Part shown: one piece after another, positions 33,198 through 42,251 of the stretch | How the letters are laid out: every line of letters begins with the position of its first letter | How positions within the stretch are numbered: position 1 is the first letter of the stretch | DNA from: Bacillus zhangzhouensis | GTDB lineage: Bacteria; Bacillota; Bacilli; Bacillales; Bacillaceae | Direction of reading: 5' to 3' | Assembly (NCBI GenBank): GCA_025809375.1 | Contig: CP099514.1 | Span: forward strand, 1,054,001-1,118,000 | DNA length: 64,000 nucleotides | Notes under the pieces: model-generated | Told to the model about the DNA's origin: nothing | Database searches by the model: none | Seen by the model: only the letters and a program-made list of their open reading frames with translations | Position numbers and translations under genes: made by a program

Positions 33198-34505
33198 GTG
33201 TGTGTTTTTCATATAATAATAAATAGGCAGTCCAGCCACCCCGATCAGCATGGAGATCAGGCAGCTTTTCCAGTCGGTGATCATGGTGCTGATCAAGACG
33301 AATAATGAACCGATAATCGCAATGATCGGTGTCAGCGGGTAAAGTGGTACACTGTACGCACGCTTCATTCCGCTGTTTTGTTTTCTCAGCTTAAAGACGG
33401 CGAAAAAGGCCATGACATAAAAGATGTAGATCATGAAAATCGACACCTCAGACAGCTTCTCCGGATTACTGACGATCATAAACACAATGGCGATCAACAT
33501 TTGCACAAATACAGCGATCCAAGGGGTTTTGAACGTAGGGTGAATACGCGAAACCGCGTTGGCGTAAGGAATCTGCTTTCGTTCTGCCATCGCAAAAATC
33601 ACACGTGGGAATGAAAGAACCTTGCCATTCAAACAGCCAAAGATGCTGATGATAATCCCAATACTAATGATTTTACCGCCAATCGGCCCAAAGAGCATGG
33701 TAGCAGCAGTGCTTGTGGCATTTTCACCTAGCTGAACGATTTGATCAGCTGAAAGCACGTGCAAAAGTGCGACATTAATCAAGAGATAACAAGCCGTCAC
33801 GATTAAAATTCCACCTGCCATCGCACGAGGAAGCAGTTTCTCAGGATTTTTCATTTCACCCCCAAGCGCAGCAAGTAAAATCCAGCCATCATAGGCAAAC
33901 AACGTAGCCAAAATCGCTGCACCGAAGTTCATTTGAGCGATATTATCGTTGACGGCCATCAAGATGTTTTCGTTACCTTTCCATATGCCAAACACAATAA
34001 TCGCAGCAATTGGGACAAGCTTTCCGATAGTAGTCAGCCCCTGAACAAATCCGCCGTATTTTGTTCCCATGATGTTAATGATACATAAGAATAAAACAGT
34101 GATAATGCCGATCGTTGTAGACCACAAATTCGAAAGAGAAAATAAATTGGCTAATAATGAACCAAAATAAAGACCAAGTGCACCAATGATGGCGGGTCCG
34201 TAAATAATAATCTGCACCCAGCCGCATAAGTAGCCCCAAAATTCACCATACACTTCTTCAAGATAGGCGTACAAACCGCCGGTTCTCGGGATTTGTGTAC
34301 CAATTTCAGCGACAGTCAGTCCGCCTGCAAGGGTTAAGATCCCACCTAGCAGCCAAGCAAATAATGCGATGTCTGAGCTCCCTGAATAGGAAAGGACGTT
34401 GCCTGGCTTCATAAAGACGCCTGACCCAATAATGGTCCCGATGACAAGAGATAGGGCGAAAAATAAGCCAATGTCTTGTTTTAACGCTGGTTGTTCTTTG
34501 TTCAT
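33180..34505 (-). CDS. steT: Serine/threonine exchanger, APC family (LAT-like)
   Basis: A 441-residue amino acid exchanger with 12 predicted membrane segments. The first segment holds LVIGTIIGSGVFMKPG, the APC substrate/unwound-helix motif, and the second region is GGLTVAEIGTQIPRTGG. The FAYDGWILLAALGGEMKNPEKLLPRA stretch near residue 210 is characteristic. It exchanges L-serine and L-threonine across the membrane in B. subtilis. Gene order (steT, then mhqA, then htrA) matches. Confidence 0.9.
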   Translation of the reverse strand: MNKEQPALKQDIGLFFALSLVIGTIIGSGVFMKPGNVLSYSGSSDIALFAWLLGGILTLAGGLTVAEIGTQIPRTGGLYAYLEEVYGEFWGYLCGWVQIIIYGPAIIGALGLYFGSLLANLFSLSNLWSTTIGIITVLFLCIINIMGTKYGGFVQGLTTIGKLVPIAAIIVFGIWKGNENILMAVNDNIAQMNFGAAILATLFAYDGWILLAALGGEMKNPEKLLPRAMAGGILIVTACYLLINVALLHVLSADQIVQLGENATSTAATMLFGPIGGKIISIGIIISIFGCLNGKVLSFPRVIFAMAERKQIPYANAVSRIHPTFKTPWIAVFVQMLIAIVFMIVSNPEKLSEVSIFMIYIFYVMAFFAVFKLRKQNSGMKRAYSVPLYPLTPIIAIIGSLFVLISTMITDWKSCLISMLIGVAGLPIYYYMKNTHKKAER

Positions 34506-34751
34506 TACACACGGCCTCCTGCATCACTTTCGTACGTTACTGTGACATGTATTTTGTTTATTGTAATACGATTTTAGGAAAACAAGAATTAAAAAAATTT
34601 TCTGATTTTCGTATTTTTATTAAAAATTGTTCATTTTATGGATATATTAGGGTGAATGTTGTGTTAAAAACGAACGATGGAAGATTGTTTTTGTTTTAAT
34701 GTTAATTTAATAACAGGTTACCGAACATCCAGTAAACGTGCGGCCAAATGG

Positions 34752-34780
34752 TTGACTTTTCTTGAAAAATAAACTACCTT
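34752..34780 (+). promoter_or_regulatory. Putative promoter of mhqA
   Basis: TTGACT at 34752-34757, a 17-base spacer, and a weak -10 (TACCTT). The MhqR box lies just downstream, where bound repressor would block elongation or initiation. Confidence 0.45.
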
Positions 34781-34793
34781 ATTCATAAGGATA

Positions 34794-34813
34794 TTATCTC
34801 GAATTCGAGATAA
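34794..34813. promoter_or_regulatory. MhqR operator (perfect palindrome)
   Basis: TTATCTCGAATTCGAGATAA is an exact 20-base inverted repeat, and matches the MhqR box described upstream of mhqA, mhqNOP and mhqED in B. subtilis (TATCTcgAaTtCGAGATa). It is 21 bases from the mhqA start. Thiol-reactive quinones should relieve repression. Confidence 0.9.
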
Positions 34814-34834
34814 TTTAAAATAGGAGTGAAAATA

Positions 34835-35791
34835 ATGAAAATCAATGGGATTCACCACGTATCTGCGTTAACAGCCAATGCTCAGAAAAATGTTGATTTC
34901 TACCGCCAAATCCTTGGCTTGAAACTTGTAAAGAAAACAGTCAATCAGGATGACCCGTCTATGTATCATTTATTTTATGGAGATGAGGTCGCTTCACCAG
35001 GAACAGAGCTAACATTCTTTGAAATTCCAATGCTTGCCCGCCGTTTGGAAGGGACAAATGCGATCACAAGCACAGGTCTTCTTGTTTCTTCTGAAGAGGC
35101 ACTCACGTTTTGGAAAAAGCGGTTTGAAGATAAACGCGTGCAGCAAGAAACAGCTTCCTTGAGAGGCGGAAGACCTGCTTTATGTTTTAAAGACCCAGAA
35201 GGGCAGCAGCTGTTTTTAACAGTAGAACCGAATACGCAAGAGGCAGGCTCACCGCCAGTGCATGGCGATATTCCGGCAGAGTTTGCGATTAGAGGTTTAG
35301 GCCCAGTTGAATTAACCGTTGCAGAAGCTGACAAGACGATCCGAGTTTTAACGGACATCCTCGGTTTCACTGAAAGAGCACGTGAACAATCAAATGATGG
35401 TGAAATCGTGACTATTTTTGAGTCAGGAAATGGCGGTGCTGGAACAGAAATTCATGTGATCGAAAAAACAGAGGGGCCTTTTGAACGTTCCGGCAGAGGA
35501 AGTGTGCATCACGTCGCATTTCGCGTGAAAGATGCAGAGGAGCTTGAAAAATGGTATGACAAAATATCAAAAGCAGGTTTTACGAACTCTGGTGTTGTGG
35601 AACGCTTTTACTTTAAAGCCCTTTACTTTAGAGAACCAAATGGTATTTTATTTGAAATTTCAACAGATGGCCCTGGGTTTACAGTTGATGAAGGGGTGGA
35701 TGAGCTTGGCGATCAATTAGCCCTTCCACCATTCTTAGAGCATAAACGAGCAGAAATTGAACAAAGATTAACGCCCATTCAGTCATCATAA
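34835..35791 (+). CDS. mhqA: Ring-cleaving dioxygenase, glyoxalase fold (quinone stress)
   Basis: A 318-residue vicinal-oxygen-chelate protein with two halves, each a glyoxalase/dioxygenase module: GIHHVSALTANAQKNVDFYRQILGL at the start and VHHVAFRVKDAEELEKWYDKI near residue 222. Metal ligands would be the first His of each half and a Glu near FEIS. It detoxifies hydroquinones and catechols by ring opening. The start is ATG 34835 with AGGAGTG upstream; GTG 34826 is in frame but too close to the site. It is the first gene after the MhqR box and is monocistronic. Confidence 0.88.
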   Translation: MKINGIHHVSALTANAQKNVDFYRQILGLKLVKKTVNQDDPSMYHLFYGDEVASPGTELTFFEIPMLARRLEGTNAITSTGLLVSSEEALTFWKKRFEDKRVQQETASLRGGRPALCFKDPEGQQLFLTVEPNTQEAGSPPVHGDIPAEFAIRGLGPVELTVAEADKTIRVLTDILGFTERAREQSNDGEIVTIFESGNGGAGTEIHVIEKTEGPFERSGRGSVHHVAFRVKDAEELEKWYDKISKAGFTNSGVVERFYFKALYFREPNGILFEISTDGPGFTVDEGVDELGDQLALPPFLEHKRAEIEQRLTPIQSS

Positions 35792-35793
35792 GA

Positions 35794-36003
35794 AAGCAGC
35801 TCAGTTTATGAGCTGCTCAGCGTGTAGACAAACCCTCGCATTCGGTGTCAGTCCTGCGCGCTAGTGCTCACGAATGTCCAATTCGCTCCGCGCCAGTGCT
35901 CGTCCTTCCTAGACTGCAAAGGTTTTCTATCACGCTGGAAAGAAGACAAAGGGCTAAAATAACCCTTTGTCAACAATCTAAGCAGCTCAGTTTATGAGCT
36001 GCT
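35794..36003. repeat. Composite hairpin repeat between mhqA and htrA
   Basis: A 24-base hairpin unit (AAGCAGCTCA-GTTTA-TGAGCTGCT) occurs twice, at 35794-35817 and 35980-36003. The insert between them is also structured. CAGCGTGTAGACAAACC at 35818 pairs imperfectly with GGTTTTCTATCACGCTG near 35915-35931, and GACAAAGGG / CCCTTTGTC forms a perfect 9-bp stem at 35944-35970. The pattern looks like a small non-coding element inserted with duplication of the terminator. Each outer hairpin can terminate transcription. Confidence 0.6.
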
Positions 36004-36009
36004 TTTTCA

Positions 36010-37317
36010 TTAGGAATTGACCTGCTTAGATTCAGATCGTGTTAATGTCACCTGCTTTATTTCTTGTTTTCCGTTTCGAATGAGGGTGATGCTCACGGTG
36101 TCTCCTACTTTTGCATTCGTGTATAGCTCATGACGTAATTCGCTGCCAGTTTTGATTTGTTTCCCGTTGATGGCGGTAATGACATCCTCTGACTTTAGGC
36201 CAGCTTTGGCGGCAGGTGAGCCTGCGGCGATTTCTTTGACGTACACGCCTTGATCGAGCTGACTGTTTTTGAGTCCGAGTGTTTCTTTCTGATACACATC
36301 TGGAACTTGTTCGAGATCCAGCATGCTGATGCCGATATATGGACGCTCAATTTTTCCTTTTGCGAGAAGCTGCTCAGCGATTGGTTTGACATCATTGATT
36401 GGAAGCGCGAATCCAATGCCTTCCACACCCGTTTCAGAGATTTTCATACTCGTGATCCCCACAACCTTTCCGTCTGTCGTCAGAAGCGGGCCACCGCTGT
36501 TACCTGGATTAATGGCTGCATCTGTTTGAATGACATTAATGCTGCTTTCACCTGCTGATGTATTTATGGAGACTGTTCGGTCGACACCGCTGACAATTCC
36601 TTGTGTGACCGTTCTTGATAGATCTTCACCAAGCGGGTTTCCGATCGCGATGACGGTTTCTCCCGCGCGCAGTGAGGAGGAATTGCCTAATTCCGCAACC
36701 TCCGTCACATGACTGCTGCTAATTTCCACAACGGCTAGGTCAGTCAGCGGATCAGCTCCAACCAGTTTTCCTTCAATGGTTTTGCCATCGTGTAAGGATA
36801 CGGTTAGTTTGTTAGCCCCTTCAATGACGTGGTTGTTTGTTAAAACATAGGCTTTATTGCCTGATTTTTTGAAAATCACTCCTGAGCCTGTACCGGTTTC
36901 TTCCTCTTGGCTGCTTTTGTTTTGCTGTGATTCATCGAAAGGTGTACTGAAATCGTCAAAGCTCATGTCTGTTTGAGTTTGTGCTTGGTAATTTGTAATG
37001 CCGACAATAGCTGGTGAAACATGTTCGACCATGCTAGAGATACTGCTTGATGTATTTGATGTTTGTACGGCTGTTTTACTTGACGAATTCGTGTGATTTG
37101 TCGATACTGTTTCTGTTTTTGCTGCCGAATCATTTGCGGTGCTGTCTGTTGAATGCTGAGCATACGGCGTAAGCACGTAGACACCTAACGCTAATGTACC
37201 GCCTACAACGCCGCTGACGAATGGCTTAAACCAGCCATTTGGCTTTTTCTGTTTTTGCGGTTGTTCAATTGTTTGACGTTCATGAGAAGATTGTTTGTCA
37301 TCTTTGTGATGTGCCAT
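36010..37317 (-). CDS. htrA: HtrA-type surface serine protease/chaperone
   Basis: A 435-residue membrane-anchored quality-control protease. The N-terminus is cytoplasmic and basic, and one membrane segment is around residues 34-53 (FVSGVVGGTLALGVYVL). A Ser/Thr-rich linker follows, then the trypsin-like domain with catalytic His in NNHVIEGA, Asp in DPLTDLAVVEI and Ser in NPGNSGGPLL. A PDZ domain ends the protein (GVYVKEIAAGSPAAKAGL). It degrades misfolded secreted proteins; in B. subtilis it is induced by CssRS. I choose ATG 37317, with GAGAG eight bases upstream, over a GTG nine bases earlier. Confidence 0.92.
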   Translation of the reverse strand: MAHHKDDKQSSHERQTIEQPQKQKKPNGWFKPFVSGVVGGTLALGVYVLTPYAQHSTDSTANDSAAKTETVSTNHTNSSSKTAVQTSNTSSSISSMVEHVSPAIVGITNYQAQTQTDMSFDDFSTPFDESQQNKSSQEEETGTGSGVIFKKSGNKAYVLTNNHVIEGANKLTVSLHDGKTIEGKLVGADPLTDLAVVEISSSHVTEVAELGNSSSLRAGETVIAIGNPLGEDLSRTVTQGIVSGVDRTVSINTSAGESSINVIQTDAAINPGNSGGPLLTTDGKVVGITSMKISETGVEGIGFALPINDVKPIAEQLLAKGKIERPYIGISMLDLEQVPDVYQKETLGLKNSQLDQGVYVKEIAAGSPAAKAGLKSEDVITAINGKQIKTGSELRHELYTNAKVGDTVSITLIRNGKQEIKQVTLTRSESKQVNS

Positions 37318-37481
37318 TCGAATCACTCTCTTTCATTGTTTTTTTCATGTATGTGTTCGAGGTGTTTTACCGTGGTGGATTTGACTTTATCGTAAGAAAA
37401 AAGTGTGGGATAAAAATGAAAACATTGTGGGAAATTGTTAAAATAAGTAGTAAACCTTAGCAAAATAGAGGAGATTAAACT

Positions 37482-38306
37482 GTGGAGACAATTGGAATGA
37501 TTGGATATGGAAGTATGGCTGATATGATGGTGCAAAAGTGGCTGGAAAATGGGGTACTAGATGCTCATCAAATCATGATTCATACAAGAAGTGAAACAGA
37601 ACGACTGCACCAGCTCAAAGAAAAGCATCAAAAAATCAACATTTGTTCATTAGAAGAACTTTCTGCGTCATGTGATATATTGTTTGTCTGCGTGCCGCCC
37701 CTTGCTGTACTAGATGTTTTGGATCAGCTGCCTTCTAAAGCGAGAGTGGTACATATTGTGTCAGTAGCAGCAGCAGTGACATTAGAAAAGTTACAAGCGC
37801 ATACAACACAGCCAGTATCCAGATACATCCCAACACTCACGTCAGCTGTTGGGACAGGTGTATCCCTTGTTGCGCATGGAGCCACCGCAGGACGTGAGGA
37901 AAAAGAGCGTTTGCACCGTCTGCTTTCAGCTTTTAGCATCGTCAGAGAAGTAGAAGAAGACAGATTTGATGCAGCGAGCAATTTGACAAGCTCATCTCCT
38001 GGTTTTATCGCTGCTCTTTTTGAAGAAATGGCGAAAGCGGCTGTGAGAAATAGTGATCTTTCCTTAGAGGAGGCAAATGAATTTTTAACGCATGCCCTTT
38101 TAGGGACAGGCCAGATCCTTGTAGAACGAGGCCTAACCTTTGCTCAAACTGTCAATAGAGTGGCGACAAAAGGGGGGATTACAGGAGAAGGTGCTAAGGT
38201 TATTCAACAGCAGGCTCCGCAGATGTTTGATGATTTATTTACACAAACCATAAAGAAATATGAGCAGCTGAAAACGCAGATCAACGAAGCGAATAAACAC
38301 CACTAA
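37482..38306 (+). CDS. proG: Pyrroline-5-carboxylate reductase
   Basis: A 274-residue NADPH-dependent reductase for the last step of proline synthesis. The N-terminus has the dinucleotide motif IGMIGYGSMADMMV, and the C-terminal helical domain contains LTSSSPGFIAALFEEMAKAA, the P5C-binding region. The start is GTG 37482, with AGAGGAG upstream. It is divergent from htrA as in B. subtilis. Together with proBA later in the window it completes the pathway. Confidence 0.85.
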   Translation: METIGMIGYGSMADMMVQKWLENGVLDAHQIMIHTRSETERLHQLKEKHQKINICSLEELSASCDILFVCVPPLAVLDVLDQLPSKARVVHIVSVAAAVTLEKLQAHTTQPVSRYIPTLTSAVGTGVSLVAHGATAGREEKERLHRLLSAFSIVREVEEDRFDAASNLTSSSPGFIAALFEEMAKAAVRNSDLSLEEANEFLTHALLGTGQILVERGLTFAQTVNRVATKGGITGEGAKVIQQQAPQMFDDLFTQTIKKYEQLKTQINEANKHH

Positions 38307-38331
38307 AGACATAGATAGTGGTGTTTTATTT
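38296..38331 (+). terminator. Terminator of proG
   Basis: AACACCACTA pairs with TAGTGGTGTT, followed by TTATTTG. It overlaps the proG stop. Confidence 0.7.
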
Positions 38332-38434
38332 GTTAAAAAAATCCTTTCTCAAGACACTTTTTGACCTGTATTATCTGAGTCTAATTTCCTTATTTTCAGA
38401 CATTGTATTGAAAAGTCAATCAAGTTCTCATATA

Positions 38435-38449
38435 ATTTTTTAGAAAATT
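38435..38449. promoter_or_regulatory. CodY-like box upstream of dppA
   Basis: ATTTTTTAGAAAATT differs from the CodY consensus AATTTTCWGAAAATT at two positions, and a further A/T-rich half-site follows. In B. subtilis the dpp operon is a classical CodY target, so repression by branched-chain amino acids and GTP is expected. Confidence 0.6.
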
Positions 38450-38495
38450 TAGAAAAATATACACAAATTTTATGTTTATTTAAAGGGGGATGGGG

Positions 38496-39320
38496 ATGAA
38501 GCTCTATGTATCTGTCGATATGGAGGGGATTACTGGTCTGGCTGATCATACATTTGTTGATTCACGCCAGCACAACTACGAGCGGGGCAGACGCATCATG
38601 ACGGGTGAAGTGAACGCCTGTGTAGAGGCGCTTGTTCAGCATGGTGCCACCTGCATTTTGGTGAATGACAGTCATTCTAAAATGAATAATCTTTTAATCG
38701 AAGAACTGCATGAAGAGGCAGTTCTCATATCAGGTGACGTAAAGCCTTATTCAATGGTGCAAGGATTGGATCAAACCTATGATGCAGCTGTTTTTTTAGG
38801 CTATCATGCAAGGGCATCAATGAAAGGTGTGATGTCCCACAGTATGATTTTTGGGGTCAGACATTTTTACATAAATGATCATCCAATTGGTGAAATGGGC
38901 TTTAATGCGTATGTTGCAGGCTACTATGGTGTTCCAGTGATTCTGGTTTGCGGGGATAATCAAGCGGCACTTGAGGCAGAAAAGCTGCTGCCTGGTGTGA
39001 AAACAGTGGCAGTGAAAGAGACCATATCAAGATCTGCTGTGAAATGCTTACCTCCTGCCAAAGTCAATAAACAAATCTCACAGCAAGTGGAAGCCGCGAT
39101 GAAACAGATTGATCAAATGACGCCGCTGACGCCCCCTGATCAGCCGCTGCTTAAGATTGAGTTTGCCAATTATGGACAAGCTGAATGGGCGAATTTAATG
39201 CCGGGAACTGCCATCATAGAAGGAACAACGATGGTGACGTACCAAGCAGACAATATTTTAGAAGCCTATCAAGCGATGCTTGTCATGACAGAGCTTGCCG
39301 CACGTACAACATTTTGTTAA
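38496..39320 (+). CDS. dppA: D-aminopeptidase, zinc-dependent
   Basis: A 274-residue M55-family D-aminopeptidase that splits D-Ala-D-Ala-type peptides. Zinc ligands are in VDMEGITG (Asp8, Glu10), LGYHARA and GVMSHSM, and the active-site region is NDSHSKMNNL. Decamer-forming cytosolic enzyme. The start ATG 38496 follows GGGGGA; ATG 38490 overlaps the site. First gene of the dpp operon. Confidence 0.9.
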   Translation: MKLYVSVDMEGITGLADHTFVDSRQHNYERGRRIMTGEVNACVEALVQHGATCILVNDSHSKMNNLLIEELHEEAVLISGDVKPYSMVQGLDQTYDAAVFLGYHARASMKGVMSHSMIFGVRHFYINDHPIGEMGFNAYVAGYYGVPVILVCGDNQAALEAEKLLPGVKTVAVKETISRSAVKCLPPAKVNKQISQQVEAAMKQIDQMTPLTPPDQPLLKIEFANYGQAEWANLMPGTAIIEGTTMVTYQADNILEAYQAMLVMTELAARTTFC

Positions 39321-39338
39321 GCGAGGGGGAGACAGCAG

Positions 39339-40274
39339 ATGGCCAGCTTTTTGCTCAAGCGTTTTATTGCGATGATTGCCACGGTCTTAACGATTACGAC
39401 TTTAACGTTTATTTTAATGAAGGTCATCCCAGGATCGCCTTTCAATGAAGAACGAAATACAAATGAAACCGTCCAGCGAAACCTCGAAAGCTACTATCAC
39501 TTAGACGAACCACTCTATGTTCAATATGTCATCTATTTAAAATCCATTGTTACCTTTGATTTTGGTCCTTCCATTAAAAAGCCTTCTGAAAGTGTCAATG
39601 ATCTATTGGCGAGAGGCTTCCCAGTCTCATTAGAACTTGGTCTTATCTCAATATTGATTGCTGTCATCTCTGGCATCCTGCTAGGGGTCATGGCTGCCCT
39701 CCGGCATAATGGTTTGATTGATTACATCGCCATGACCATTGCTGTTTTCGGTATATCCATTCCAAACTTTATTTTTGCTACTTTATTAATTCAGCAGCTT
39801 GCTGTCAATTTGAAGATCTTTCCTACAGCGATGTGGACAAGTCCAATGCATATGGTGCTGCCTACAATCGCCCTTGCTGTCGGCCCAATGGCCATTATCG
39901 CCAGGTTAACGAGGTCAAGCATGATTGAAGTGCTGTCGCAAGACTATATCCGTACTGCCAAAGCAAAAGGACTTTCTCCCTTTAAAATTGTATTTAAACA
40001 TGCGCTTCGGAATGCACTTTTACCCGTTGTGACCATTCTTGGAACACTTGTCGCAAGTATTTTAACAGGAAGTTTTGTCATTGAAAAAATATTTGCCATT
40101 CCTGGAATGGGAAAATACTTTGTCGAGAGTATTAACAACCGTGATTATCCTGTCATCATGGGAACCACTGTTTTTTATAGCATTATTTTAATCACACTTC
40201 TCTTCATTGTTGATGTGGCGTATCGACTCCTTGATCCAAGGATACAGCTGCATCAGAAAGGAGGAAAGGCATGA
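39339..40274 (+). CDS. dppB: Dipeptide ABC transporter permease
   Basis: A 311-residue inner-membrane permease with about six membrane segments. The EAA loop, which contacts the ATPase, is DYIRTAKAKGLSPFKIVFKHALRNALLPVV near residue 205. The N-terminal part has the OppB/DppB periplasmic region (LDEPLYVQYVIYLKSIVTFDFGPS). Its end overlaps the dppC start (ATGA), so coupled translation is likely. Confidence 0.9.
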   Translation: MASFLLKRFIAMIATVLTITTLTFILMKVIPGSPFNEERNTNETVQRNLESYYHLDEPLYVQYVIYLKSIVTFDFGPSIKKPSESVNDLLARGFPVSLELGLISILIAVISGILLGVMAALRHNGLIDYIAMTIAVFGISIPNFIFATLLIQQLAVNLKIFPTAMWTSPMHMVLPTIALAVGPMAIIARLTRSSMIEVLSQDYIRTAKAKGLSPFKIVFKHALRNALLPVVTILGTLVASILTGSFVIEKIFAIPGMGKYFVESINNRDYPVIMGTTVFYSIILITLLFIVDVAYRLLDPRIQLHQKGGKA

Positions 40275-41233
40275 GTATACACTTTCAGCATGATTCACCG
40301 AACAGGCATCCTGAAGTGCCGGACGAATGGTTTTCTCCTCGAGATCAAAAGAAAACGGAAGTCCATGCCATGAAAAGACCTTCTCTTTCCTATTGGGCAG
40401 ATACATGGAGACGGCTGAAGCAAAATAAGCTTGCGATGTTTAGTCTATCGGTTCTGATGTTTCTTTTTGTCATGGCAATCTTAGGCCCGTTGCTTGCGCC
40501 AAATAGTGTGACAGATCAGCGTCTTTCGATGCAAAATCTGCCGCCCTCGGCTGCTCACTGGTTCGGAACAGATGAGCTTGGGCGAGATGTGTTCACACGT
40601 ACTTGGTACGGAGCACGCATTTCGTTATTTGTGGGCGTCATGGCAGCCTTAATTGATGTTGCCATCGGTGTGATTTATGGGGGTATAGCCGGCTATAAGG
40701 GCGGCAAATACGATCATGTCATGATGCGGATTGTCGAGGTGCTCTACGGACTTCCTTATTTACTTGTCGTCATTTTATTGATGGTGCTCATGGGGCCAGG
40801 GCTTGTCACCATTATTGTAGCGCTCACTGTCACCGGATGGATTGGAATGGCAAGAATTGTGAGAGGTCAGGTTCTTCAGTTGAAAAGCCAGGAATATGTC
40901 CTTGCCTCAAAAACCTTTGGGGCCAAAAGCCTGCGGATCATTCGCCGCAACCTTCTGCCGAATACGATGGGGCCGATTATTGTCCAGATGACTTTGACTG
41001 TGCCGACTGCGATATTTGCTGAAGCGTTCCTCAGTTTTCTCGGTTTAGGTATTCAAGCGCCGTTTGCAAGCTGGGGCGTGATGGCCAATGATGCTTTGCC
41101 GACTGTGCTGTCAGACAATGGACATTGGTGGCGTTTATTTTTCCCGGCATTTTTTATTTCACTCACGATGTTTTGCTTTAACAATTTAGGTGATGGCTTG
41201 CAAGATGCGCTTGATCCAAAGATGAAGAGGTGA
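40271..41233 (+). CDS. dppC: Dipeptide ABC transporter permease
   Basis: A 320-residue permease partner of DppB, with an extra hydrophilic N-terminus, then about six membrane segments. The HWFGTDELGRDVFTRTWYGARISLFVG stretch near residue 96 is the DppC/OppC signature, and the EAA loop is EYVLASKTFGAKSLRIIRRNLLPN. The DEWFSPRD motif in the N-terminus is usual in this subfamily. Confidence 0.9.
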   Translation: MSIHFQHDSPNRHPEVPDEWFSPRDQKKTEVHAMKRPSLSYWADTWRRLKQNKLAMFSLSVLMFLFVMAILGPLLAPNSVTDQRLSMQNLPPSAAHWFGTDELGRDVFTRTWYGARISLFVGVMAALIDVAIGVIYGGIAGYKGGKYDHVMMRIVEVLYGLPYLLVVILLMVLMGPGLVTIIVALTVTGWIGMARIVRGQVLQLKSQEYVLASKTFGAKSLRIIRRNLLPNTMGPIIVQMTLTVPTAIFAEAFLSFLGLGIQAPFASWGVMANDALPTVLSDNGHWWRLFFPAFFISLTMFCFNNLGDGLQDALDPKMKR

Positions 41234-41240
41234 TGGTGCT

Positions 41241-42251
41241 GTGAAAAAAGTTCTACAAATCATCGATCTGCACGTCAGTTTTCGGACATACGGCGGTTCA
41301 GTTCAAGCGGTACGCGGAGTGAATGTCGATGTATATGAAAAAGAAACCTTGGCCATTGTGGGAGAATCAGGCTGCGGAAAAAGTGTGACATCACAAAGCA
41401 TTATGAGGCTTCTGCCTGCATACAGCGCACATGTCGATCAGGGAGAAATCTGGTTTCAAGACCGCAACTTGCTGTCATTATCTGAAAAAGAAATGCGCGC
41501 CATACGAGGTATCGATATTTCGATGATCTTCCAAGATCCGATGACGGCACTGAACCCAACGTTGACAATAGGAGATCAGCTGATGGAGGCGGCGAAGGAG
41601 CATCAAAAGCTGACGAAAAAAGAAGTGAAAGAAGCCGCCATACAGATGCTTGATTTGGTCGGCATTCCGCAGCCAAAGGAGAGATTAACGCAATACCCGC
41701 ACCAATTCAGCGGGGGAATGAGGCAGCGGCTCATGATTGCAATGGCGCTGATTTGTGAGCCAAAGGTGCTGATCGCAGATGAACCGACGACTGCGCTGGA
41801 TGTGACCATACAGGCACAAATTTTAGAGCTGTTTAAAGAGATTCAGAGGAAAACAGGTGTCACCATTATCTTAATCACACACGACTTAGGGGTCGTAGCC
41901 CAAGTTGCCGACCGGGTGGCGGTCATGTACGGAGGGAAAATGGTTGAAACCGGAACAAGCCAGGATATTTTTTACAGTCCGCAGCATCCTTATACAAAAG
42001 GTCTTCTGCAATCCGTTCCAAGACTTGATATGAAAGATGAACTTATCCCGATTGAAGGAAGTCCGCCTGATTTATTTGCTCCGCCAAAGGGTTGTCCGTA
42101 TACCGATCGCTGCCCGGCTGCCATGAAAGTGTGTGATCATATCATGCCGCACGAAACGCAGCGGTCACCTACTCATACAGTGCATTGCTGGCTCCAGGAT
42201 GAGCGAGCGAATCAAGCGATTCTATCTTCAACACAAAGGGGGAGTTTTTGA
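41241..42251 (+). CDS. dppD: Dipeptide ABC transporter ATP-binding protein
   Basis: A 336-residue ATPase: Walker [13 protein letters not shown], signature [15 protein letters not shown], Walker [13 protein letters not shown], and the C-terminal oligopeptide-binding extension with the cysteine cluster [16 protein letters not shown] (likely iron-sulfur or metal). It starts at GTG 41241. DppD has one ATPase partner in the cluster, YkfD, further downstream. The stop overlaps the dppE ATG. Confidence 0.9.
   Translation: MKKVLQIIDLHVSFRTYGGSVQAVRGVNVDVYEKETLAIVGESGCGKSVTSQSIMRLLPAYSAHVDQGEIWFQDRNLLSLSEKEMRAIRGIDISMIFQDPMTALNPTLTIGDQLMEAAKEHQKLTKKEVKEAAIQMLDLVGIPQPKERLTQYPHQFSGGMRQRLMIAMALICEPKVLIADEPTTALDVTIQAQILELFKEIQRKTGVTIILITHDLGVVAQVADRVAVMYGGKMVETGTSQDIFYSPQHPYTKGLLQSVPRLDMKDELIPIEGSPPDLFAPPKGCPYTDRCPAAMKVCDHIMPHETQRSPTHTVHCWLQDERANQAILSSTQRGSF

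Noticed and set aside
35794-36003. CRISPR-like array
   Set aside because: Only two copies of a self-complementary 24-base unit with a long, structured insert; no spacers of even length and no cas genes.
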